A DNA stretch of 64,000 nt, from assembly GCA_963807425.1 (NCBI GenBank), contig CAWEBZ010000012.1:248001-312000 (forward strand), in the 5' to 3' direction. Shown piece by piece: positions 58,256-64,000 of the stretch. This DNA is from VRUE01 sp963807425. Its GTDB lineage: Bacteria; Actinomycetota; Thermoleophilia; Solirubrobacterales; 70-9. Every line of letters starts with the position of its first letter. Position 1 is the first letter of the stretch. The position numbers were made by a program, and so were the translations under genes. A model generated the notes under the pieces. It was not told the origin of the DNA. It saw only the letters and a program-made list of their open reading frames with translations, and did not search any database.

Positions 58256-59161
58256 TTACGGATTGCTTTCGTCGTTGAATTTGACTGCTCCAGCAGGACT
58301 CTGGAGAACCGTGTTTTTCAGGATCGCCGTGTTTTTCCCGGCGGCCGAGGGCAGCCCGGAAGAAGCGTTGACGATCGGGTTGATGACGAAGGAGAAGATC
58401 CCTCCGCAACCGGTGGCCGAAGGTGCCGACCAAGCGTTATCAACAAGTTCTGCGTTTTTGAGGCGCAGAATCGCCCCTTCGTCGAGGAATTCGACTTCGC
58501 CGACTTTACCGGTGATCGGTGTATTGGGCCCTGGCGGCGCCGTTACACCAGTCGTCAGTTCCCATTTGAGTGGGGTGGTGCTGGAGCCGACGTAGCATTC
58601 GCTGCCCAGGAACGGGTTTTCGAGACGAGTCCTAACCGGCAGTTTCAGCGCGACTTTTTCGCCGAAGGCCAGGTTTATCTCATTGACCCGAATCTCGCTT
58701 GCCGGTCTGGCCAATTCCAGTATGGCATTCACACCGGTAACGCCGTTTTCGAAGACGGCTTTGCAAGCTTCCCGAATGAAGCCAATGCTGATTTCAGGGC
58801 AGTTCACGAACCCGGCTAGACCACCGGGAACCGGTTGTCCTTTTTTCTCCAGCGTCACACCGTTTTTCGCGCCGAAGAATTTCGCGAATCCGCCTTCGGC
58901 TTCGTTGGGTTCGGAGTAGCCACCCTGCAGGACCGTAGGATTGACGATCGGCACTTTCTTGCTACCGAGCGTGACTGTCCCGCCTGTGGTTGTCGAGTGG
59001 AGGCACCTGAATACTCCAGCGGTGGTCCACGGACATTGCTGGAAATTCACGTAGTCGCCCGTTAGTTTCGCCGAAGCGCTACCGGCGAACGCAAGGGTAA
59101 GCAGTGCCGCGGACAATAGCGCCGTGCACACCACCCCCATGATGTTTCGTTGCTTTCGCAT
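58256..59161 (-). CDS. Secreted protein, family A, copy 1
   Basis: The 301 residues open with a signal peptide (VVCTALLSAALLTLAFAGSA, then SAKL). The mature part begins DYVNFQQCPWTTAGVFRCLH and is followed by GTVTLGSKKVPIVNPTVLQG, PVPGGLAGFVNCPE and the C-terminal SPAGAVKFNDESNP. Many Gly/Pro/Asn/Thr residues and several Cys (FQQCPW, RCLH, GCGG) suggest an extracellular, disulfide-bonded beta protein. AAGGAG lies 9 nt before the ATG. Closely related to copies 59188 and 63777. No known fold or function. Confidence 0.7.
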   Translation of the reverse strand: MRKQRNIMGVVCTALLSAALLTLAFAGSASAKLTGDYVNFQQCPWTTAGVFRCLHSTTTGGTVTLGSKKVPIVNPTVLQGGYSEPNEAEGGFAKFFGAKNGVTLEKKGQPVPGGLAGFVNCPEISIGFIREACKAVFENGVTGVNAILELARPASEIRVNEINLAFGEKVALKLPVRTRLENPFLGSECYVGSSTTPLKWELTTGVTAPPGPNTPITGKVGEVEFLDEGAILRLKNAELVDNAWSAPSATGCGGIFSFVINPIVNASSGLPSAAGKNTAILKNTVLQSPAGAVKFNDESNP

Positions 59162-59187
59162 TCTTTTGTTACTCCTTCTAGTTTTTA

Positions 59188-60088
59188 CTAGTTATTTTCG
59201 TTGTTAAAATTAACCGCGCCGGCAGGTGACTCATATATCGCGTTGATTAGAATCGCGGTGTTGAGGCCTTTCGCCGAAGGCAGTCCGGCTTGCAAGTTGA
59301 TAATGGGGTCGAGCGAGAGAGCTGAGGATTCCCGCACAGCCTTGCGCTTCGGGGGCAGACCAGGAATTGTCCACAAGTACGCTTTCATCAAGCTTGACAA
59401 TTTCACCTTCTTCAAAGAATTCGACCGTGCCCGTTTTACCACTGATTGGTTTGTTGGGCCCGGGTGGACTAGTTACCCCCGAAGTTAGTTCCCAAATGAT
59501 CGGGTCGCTGCTCGAGCCCACATAACAGTTACTGCCAAGGAACGGATTTTCGAGACGAGCCTTGAGCGGAAGTTTCAGCGTAACCCCTTCGCCGAGAGCC
59601 AGGTTGAGCTCGCTGATCCTTATGTCGCTTGCGGGTTTCGCCAGTTCCAAGGTGGTATTGACACCGGTCAGGCCATTTTCGAGAAAGAATTTCAGTGCCG
59701 CTTTAACCAGTGGCGGAGATCCTTCGGGGGGGACTAGGCCAAGTAGCCCGCCTGGAACAGGTTGGGGAGATTTCGAAAGCGTTTCGCCATTCGTCGCTGC
59801 AATGAATTTCGCAAATCCCCCTTCGGCTTCGTTGGGCGCCGAATAGCCACCCTGCAGGACGACCGGATTGACTATCGGCACTTTCTTGCTGCCAAGGACA
59901 GCTTCACCGCCAGATGTGAGCGAGTAGGCGCACCGAAAAGCTTCAGCATCTGTCCAGGGACACTGCTGGAACTTCGTGAATTCGCCCGTCAGTTTCGCCG
60001 AGGCACCGCTAGCGAGCGCAAGGGTGGCTAGCACCCCTACCAGCACCGCCGTGAAGCCCACAGCCGTTCGATTCCGCAGCTGTCGCAT
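59188..60088 (-). CDS. Secreted protein, family A, copy 2 (frameshifted near the end)
   Basis: Paralogue of copy 1: EFTKFQQCPWTDAEAFRCAY, AVLGSKKVPIVNPVVLQGGY, LENPFLGSNCYVGSS, SWSAPEAQGCAGILSS. From the first ATG the frame runs to 59231 and ends in unrelated residues (RPHYQLASRTAFGERPQHRD). If one base is shifted near 59311-59325 (GCTCTCTCG, a CT-rich run), the tail becomes LDPIINLQAGLPSAKGLNTA ... SPAGAVNFNNENN to 59188, matching copy 1. So the gene is intact up to a single indel, or it is a recently decayed copy. Signal peptide and ribosome-binding site (AGGAG) are normal. Confidence 0.65.
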
Positions 60089-60469
60089 ATCCCGCTCCTA
60101 ACTTGAGGACCTGAGCCAATGGCAAGGAGGAGTTGCCGTGCGAAGCATCCCCCCCAATCGCCAGTAGCATCTCGCCCAAAAGCAAAGCGGTCAAGTTTTT
60201 TGCCGCAATGTTTTCCAACTCCTCGACAGATCGACGAGGGGCCGCCGGAGCCCCGCGCCCCATCAAATCCACTTTCCGCACCCCTGCCGTCCGATAAGTG
60301 TCAGTTCTTCGTACTCCCTCGTTTCTACTCCCTGTCACTTCTCACCTTACTGCTCGGTTTCCCAGTTGCGACCCGGTTGACCCGGGACCGCTCGAGCGGT
60401 CCCGGGTCGTTGGGTCAGTGCTGTGTTGCTTGGTGCTGGTGCTTCTATGTGGTTTAAATGTCGAAGGGG
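60089..60469. other. 381-bp intergenic region with 30-bp palindrome
   Basis: No gene is supported. The region includes a 30-bp perfect palindrome (60379-60408, listed separately) and, after it, GTTGGGTCAGTGCTGTG-like sequence that is closely repeated next to the palindrome at 61394, showing that a gene plus its 3' flank was duplicated. No promoter is obvious for the neighbouring minus-strand gene. Confidence 0.6.
60379..60408. terminator. 30-bp perfect palindrome downstream of the 60470 gene
   Basis: GACCCGGGACCGCTCGAG and its mirror CTCGAGCGGTCCCGGGTC overlap to give a perfect 30-bp palindrome about 60 bp past the stop of the minus-strand gene. A near-copy lies at 61394-61422 after the paralogous gene. 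No T run follows, so this is a strong RNA hairpin or a protein-binding palindrome. Confidence 0.6.
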
Positions 60470-61210
60470 CTAGCAGATTCCAAAGGCTGCACCTGTTAAT
60501 CCGGCAGGGCCGGTGATTTGTATTTGTAGCGAAGCATCCAATACCGCTGGATGCCCACCGAAGAGAAGTTCGTCACCTAATAAGGCCTGGTTTGCATACG
60601 GGATGATTAACTGCGGATTGTTAAGCCCAGCAAGCACTTTCAGGGCAAGCGTGCCTCTCACTACAAAGGCTCCGGTAGACGGGCAGAATTTACCGGTTTC
60701 ATTTTCAATTATAACCGTAGTGAAAGGAGCTGTAGGTTCTTTTGAAATATCTAAAGGCTCAGCTAACATAAACGGCTCTTCATTGTGCGCCGCACTAGCT
60801 AACATAGCTAAGAGCTTGGCTCTGACTGTAATCGTTTTGCCTTCGCCGATTTTGCAGGCTCCAAAAGCAGCTAAAGCCGCTGTTAGGGTAGTGCAGCCTA
60901 AGAATTTAATTTTGGCATGTGCGGTTCCTGCGGTGTGAGGGGGGCCAGCGTTTAATTTAGTGGTCACCACCCCTTCTTCAACGTCGGTTGCTGTGCATAA
61001 GATCGCCATATTCAATTTTGCGATTAAGAGAGCTAGGAATCCACCCTCGTGGTTTCCCGTGAGGGTAGTTCCAACGGCAAGCTCTCCGCCTGCATCTAAG
61101 TACTTCCCAGCTAACTGGCCCTGGGCGGCTCCAGCGGCGAACGCCATGAAGCCGAGCACAGCCAGGAAGGACAGGCCGAGGGCCCGGAGTCCTTTCTTCG
61201 TGTTACTCAT
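60470..61210 (-). CDS. Secreted protein, family B, copy 1
   Basis: The 246-residue protein has a signal peptide (GLRALGLSFLAVLGFMAFAA, cleavage after AAQG). The mature part has several Cys (AILCTATDVE; FLGCTTLT; FGACKIGEGK; GKFCPSTGAF; final FGIC) and repeating short beta stretches, so a disulfide-linked extracellular protein is likely. Its DNA is markedly less GC-rich than the window (38% in 60721-60780) and uses TTA, AGT and ATA codons that are rare elsewhere. GAGGAAC before the second in-frame ATG (61210) supports this start. Near-identical to 61484. Function unknown. Confidence 0.7.
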   Translation of the reverse strand: MSNTKKGLRALGLSFLAVLGFMAFAAGAAQGQLAGKYLDAGGELAVGTTLTGNHEGGFLALLIAKLNMAILCTATDVEEGVVTTKLNAGPPHTAGTAHAKIKFLGCTTLTAALAAFGACKIGEGKTITVRAKLLAMLASAAHNEEPFMLAEPLDISKEPTAPFTTVIIENETGKFCPSTGAFVVRGTLALKVLAGLNNPQLIIPYANQALLGDELLFGGHPAVLDASLQIQITGPAGLTGAAFGIC

Positions 61211-61393
61211 GTTGTTTGTTCCTCTCATTCGAGTTACGGTTAGTAAGAATCGAAATACTCAAGATACCCAATCTCTCGCATCGATGAAGCGTGGTCAAGT
61301 TTTTTGGATAGGTTTTTTATTTCGGTGAGCGGTCTTGCCCAGGCACGCTCGCTGCAGAAGCTCGTCCTTGCCACTTGATTCCTCATAAGCCGA

Positions 61394-61422
61394 ACCCGGG
61401 ACCGCTCGAGGCGGTCCCGGGT
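61394..61422. terminator. Palindromic hairpin downstream of the 61484 gene
   Basis: ACCCGGGACCGC and GCGGTCCCGGGT pair over TCGAG, a near-copy of the palindrome at 60379-60408. It lies about 60 bp beyond the stop of the family B copy 2 gene, so the gene and its 3' hairpin were duplicated together. Confidence 0.6.
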
Positions 61423-61483
61423 CGGTTGGGTAGGTGCTGTGCTGCTTGGTACTGGTGCTTAAGGTGCTCCTAGATGCTGAGGG

Positions 61484-62212
61484 TTAGCAGACTCCGAAGG
61501 GAGCTTTGATTAATCCTGCTTCTGGACCTGTCAGTTCCACTAGTGCCGAACCATCCAGCGTCGCTGGATGCCCGTTGAACAAGAGTCCGTCACCTAATAA
61601 GGCCTGGTTCGCATACGGGATGACTAACTGCGGATTTTTGAGCCCAGCAAGCACTTTCAAGGCAAGCGTACCTGTCACTGCATAGTCTCCAGAAACCGAG
61701 CAGAATTTGCCGGTTTCATTTTGGATTAAAACTAAGGCCAATTGTTTTAAATCTAACGCAGCAGCTAATACGAATGGTTCTTCACCATGCGCCGCACTAG
61801 CTAACATTGCAAAGACCTTTACTTTGGCTGTAATTGTTTTTCCTTCGCCGACTTTGCAGGCTCCCAGAGGAACTAAGGCGGCTGTATCGACAGTGCAGTT
61901 TAAGAATAAAAGTTTGACATGGGCGGTTCCGGGTGTGTGGGGAGGGCCAGCGACTAATTTGGCGGTAACTTTCCCTTCTTCAAAGTCGGTTGCTGTGCAT
62001 AAAATTGCGATATTAAATGCTGGGACTAAGAGAGAACCTGTTGCATTATCCTGCGCTCCCGTGAAGGTAGTTCCAACCGCAAGCTCTCCACCTGCATCTA
62101 AGAACTTCCCAGCTAACTGCCCCTGAGCCCCCGCAGCCCCAAACGCCATCAACCCAGCCACGGCCAGAAAGCTCAGCCCCAGACTCCTGAGCCCTTTCCT
62201 TGCATAGCCCAT
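61484..62212 (-). CDS. Secreted protein, family B, copy 2
   Basis: Tandem paralogue (242 residues) of the 60470 protein: signal peptide GLRSLGLSFLAVAGLMAFGA, then AGKFLDAGGELAVGTTFTG, FNIAILCTATDFEEGKVTAK, GACKVGEGKTITAKVKVF, NETGKFCSVSGDYAVTGTLA and final APFGVC. The AT-rich, unusual codon use is shared. The chosen ATG (62212) has GAGGAG 6 nt before it. Unknown role; duplication suggests the family is under recent amplification. Confidence 0.7.
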   Translation of the reverse strand: MGYARKGLRSLGLSFLAVAGLMAFGAAGAQGQLAGKFLDAGGELAVGTTFTGAQDNATGSLLVPAFNIAILCTATDFEEGKVTAKLVAGPPHTPGTAHVKLLFLNCTVDTAALVPLGACKVGEGKTITAKVKVFAMLASAAHGEEPFVLAAALDLKQLALVLIQNETGKFCSVSGDYAVTGTLALKVLAGLKNPQLVIPYANQALLGDGLLFNGHPATLDGSALVELTGPEAGLIKAPFGVC

Positions 62213-62343
62213 CTCCAACTCCTCTCACTGGTAGTCACGGTTTGCGCTGAGCCGTTGGGGCTCTATGCGCACCAGTGAGCATCCCTCCCACTCCGGGCGA
62301 GGTCAACTTCTATTTGGATCGGTTTTCTATCCTGGCTCTAGGC

Positions 62344-63159
62344 TCAGCGACGATAGGTCGCTGCGAGCAGGCCGACGTTGCCGGCCTGGGCGAGGATCTG
62401 CTCGCGCAGGGCGGCGGGATCAAAGCCGCGCTTTGGCGCCAGTGGCCTGGGGATCGCATAGAGCGAGAAGAGGAAGGTTTCGGGCTTGCCCTGTGGGGGG
62501 CAGATCGAGTAGCCGTTTTGACCGAAGCTGTTTTTGCCTGTGATCGCTCCTGCCGGCAGCTTGCCTTCCTCGATTTCTCCTAGCTTCGGGTCAAGGCCGG
62601 CAACTGCCCAGTCAAAGAAGAGGGCTTCGTCTACCGGTTCCATCCCCATCGCGAAGAGGATCAGTTCCCCCGCATCGGCTGGGACACCTTGCCATTTGAG
62701 CGAGGGCCAGGTGTCTTTGCCATCGCAGGTGTAGGGGGCGGGAAGGGCGGGGGTGCCTTCGGCTGAGGCTGTCAGGGCTGGGATCGACAAGAAGATGTTG
62801 GCCACCGTCGCTTGGGCGCGTTCGGCGGGAGTAGGCCCTGGTTCGGGTGCGCCTTCGGGAAGCACGATCGGCGGGGCCTTCTTGCCCTTGCCTTGGCCCT
62901 TGGGGTTGGCAGGGGCCTGGGGTGCTTTGCCGCTGGTTCCCTTGGCCGCACTGCCTTGGCCTTGGCCAGATGAGGATTTGGTGGGTGCGGTGGTCTCGGT
63001 TTGCGCTTCGGTGCTTTGCGCGCTCGCCGACGTCGACCCAGAGTCATCTGAGCCCCCGCAGCCTGCGAGCAGGGCCGCGGCCGCGAGCGCAGTTGCGCTC
63101 GCGGCCTTGGCCTTTGCCCAAGGCGCTATGAGACGCTTAGCGCCTGTTCTCTCTTCCAC
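62344..63159 (-). CDS. YbhB/YbcL-like PEBP-family lipoprotein
   Basis: A lipobox (AALLAGCGG) follows the signal peptide, then a long low-complexity linker (Ser/Thr/Gln/Lys/Gly, about 35-100). The C-terminal PEBP fold shows YTCDGKDTWPSLKWQGVPAD (family CDGxDxSPxLxWxxxP), FDWAVAGLDPKL and SFGQNGYSICPPQGKP. Such proteins bind phospholipid or anions and act as kinase or protease modulators elsewhere; a role here is unknown. Start could be GTG at 63159 or ATG at 63192; both overlap the end of the next gene, so its exact N-terminus is unsure. Confidence 0.78.
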   Translation of the reverse strand: MEERTGAKRLIAPWAKAKAASATALAAAALLAGCGGSDDSGSTSASAQSTEAQTETTAPTKSSSGQGQGSAAKGTSGKAPQAPANPKGQGKGKKAPPIVLPEGAPEPGPTPAERAQATVANIFLSIPALTASAEGTPALPAPYTCDGKDTWPSLKWQGVPADAGELILFAMGMEPVDEALFFDWAVAGLDPKLGEIEEGKLPAGAITGKNSFGQNGYSICPPQGKPETFLFSLYAIPRPLAPKRGFDPAALREQILAQAGNVGLLAATYRR

Positions 63160-63746
63160 TGGAATGCTTCGGTTGGGAAGACGCCGTTCCATTCAATTTC
63201 GCTGCCCAGGGCCGTCAGTTTGGTCCCTGTCGCCGTGAAGCTGGCTTTATTGAAGGTGGCTGTTTCGGTTACGTTTGAGATCAGGCCTCCGGCTGTGCCT
63301 TTGACCGATACCAGGAGCCCGCTTACCGAACACAGTTCCCCGCTGTAGACGATGCCTACTTTGACCCCTTCGACGATGATGTAGGGGTTGGAGCTCACTG
63401 TTTTCAAGTTCGAGGGCCAGGGCAGGCTTTCTGCGCCGATCGTTTTGACCGTGCAGTATTTGCTCGTGGTGGTGCAGTTATAGAGCGGTAGTTCGGTGAC
63501 TTCCCCTTTGCCGGTCCCAGCGCTGTTTGAGATCGACAGTTTGTAGAGGAAATTTTCGCATTTAGTTGTCAGACCCGGGATCGTCATGCTGCTGTCGATC
63601 GCCGCGCCCAGGATCACTTCTGAGCCGGTTAGTTCGGTGCCGTTGAACCTCCAGGCAGGGGCAGCGCTGGCGCTGGCGGAAAAGACCGCGCTGAGCGCCA
63701 GGGCTGCAAACACGCCCCGCAGGAAGATGGTTGCTTTGCGATTCAT
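63126..63746 (-). CDS. Secreted protein, family C
   Basis: The 206-residue protein begins with a signal peptide (FLRGVFAALALSAVFSASA, then SAAP). The mature part has Cys in TTKCENFLYK, LYNCTTTSKYC and GELCSVSGLLVSVKG. The CSVSG segment and the spacing to an upstream Cys recall family B (GKFCSVSGDYAVTG), so the two may be distant relatives. AAGGAG is 9 nt before the chosen ATG. It lies between family A and the PEBP gene in the secreted array. Confidence 0.65.
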   Translation of the reverse strand: MNRKATIFLRGVFAALALSAVFSASASAAPAWRFNGTELTGSEVILGAAIDSSMTIPGLTTKCENFLYKLSISNSAGTGKGEVTELPLYNCTTTSKYCTVKTIGAESLPWPSNLKTVSSNPYIIVEGVKVGIVYSGELCSVSGLLVSVKGTAGGLISNVTETATFNKASFTATGTKLTALGSEIEWNGVFPTEAFQWKREQALSVS

Positions 63747-63776
63747 TTTCTTCATCTCCTTTTCTTAGGGTCGTGT

Positions 63777-64000
63777 TTAGGGGTTGGATTCGTCGTTGAA
63801 TTTCACCGCGCCAGCCGGCGACTGGTAGATCTGGTTGACCAGCTTGGCGGTGTTTTTGCCAGCTGCCGCGGGCAGCCCGACCTGTGCGTTGATGATCGGG
63901 TTGACGAGGAAGCTGAGGATCCCTCCGCAGCCGGTCGCCGTCGGTGCCGACCAGGCGTTGTCGACGATTTCTGAGTTTTTGAGCTTCAGGATCGCCCCTT
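63777..64000 (-). CDS. Secreted protein, family A, copy 3, C-terminal part (cut by window edge)
   Basis: Only the last 74 residues are in the window: GAILKLKNSEIVDNAWSAPT, GCGGILSFLVNPIINAQVGL and the same ending as copy 1, SPAGAVKFNDESNP. The stop is TAA at 63777-63779. The N-terminal half lies beyond the window, so the signal peptide cannot be checked. A third copy shows that family A is spread through the secreted array, not just a tandem pair. Confidence 0.8.
   Translation of the reverse strand, partial: GAILKLKNSEIVDNAWSAPTATGCGGILSFLVNPIINAQVGLPAAAGKNTAKLVNQIYQSPAGAVKFNDESNP

Noticed and set aside
60009..60338. 109-residue minus-strand frame upstream of family A copy 2
   Set aside because: No ribosome-binding site, random composition, and it overlaps the start of a clear secreted protein gene.
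1..64000. CRISPR arrays, insertion sequences or rRNA
   Set aside because: No regularly spaced repeats, transposase or rRNA segments were seen on either strand.

Overview
The window is a dense stretch of chromosome from a high-GC bacterium. Most genes use GTG, TTG or ATG starts, have GC-rich third positions, and sit in runs with 4-base stop/start overlaps (ATGA, GTGA, TTGA). Gene order (tlyA-nadK, dxs-ispA-xseB-nusB, efp, pepQ-aroQ-aroKB-aroC-aroE-mltG-ruvX-alaS-mnmA, aspS-hisS), a fused shikimate kinase/dehydroquinate synthase and several family traits point to a deep-branching actinobacterium, most likely Thermoleophilia (Solirubrobacter/Conexibacter type). That placement is inference from gene content, not a database result.

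Layout. 0-1 kb: nadK (partial) and tlyA. 1-6.6 kb: an accessory block with short direct repeats, an eroded tyrosine recombinase, a hicAB toxin-antitoxin pair, a frameshifted gene, a D-amino-acid-oxidase-like flavoenzyme and a protein with two ribbon-helix-helix segments. 6.7-9.9 kb: small housekeeping and unknown genes, among them a Mug/TDG glycosylase with no legal start codon, an XRE regulator, a PEP-mutase-family enzyme and an SDR. 10-16.3 kb: isoprenoid and transcription genes (dxs, ispA, xseB-like, nusB), a hybrid histidine kinase and efp. 16.3-20 kb: a secreted protein, an SDR, an M42 peptidase and a diguanylate cyclase. 20-31 kb: an aromatic amino acid operon running into mltG, ruvX, alaS and a NifU-MnmA fusion. 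31-43 kb: tRNA synthetases (aspS, hisS, a divergent leuS), an MBL hydrolase, a formiminotransferase, an aminopeptidase, tRNA-Met, thrC and a GNAT enzyme. 43-50.4 kb: a methyltransferase, a GtrA protein, a heterodimeric ABC exporter and two lipoproteins. 50.4-58.2 kb: tRNA-Gln, a flavoprotein reductase, two TrkA-type K+ regulatory proteins, two APC permeases with UspA-like tails, and an FMN 2-hydroxyacid oxidase. 58.2-64 kb: a tandem array of secreted proteins from at least three families plus a PEBP lipoprotein; the duplicated pair at 60.4-62.2 kb is clearly poorer in GC than the rest.

How genes work together. AroB, AroQ, AroE, AroK and AroC supply the shikimate pathway from dehydroquinate synthesis to chorismate, lacking only DAHP synthase and EPSP synthase. 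Dxs and IspA start and extend isoprenoid synthesis. The two TrkA proteins next to two amino-acid-type permeases and a flavoprotein suggest an ion/osmotic or stress transport cluster.

Unexplained structure. Two intergenic regions look like structured RNAs. One (38.8-39.2 kb, minus strand) has a near-consensus sigma-70 promoter at one end and a 20-bp terminator-like hairpin at the other. The other (30.67-30.90 kb) folds on paper into a long 6S-like rod. No CRISPR array, rRNA or intact insertion sequence was seen.
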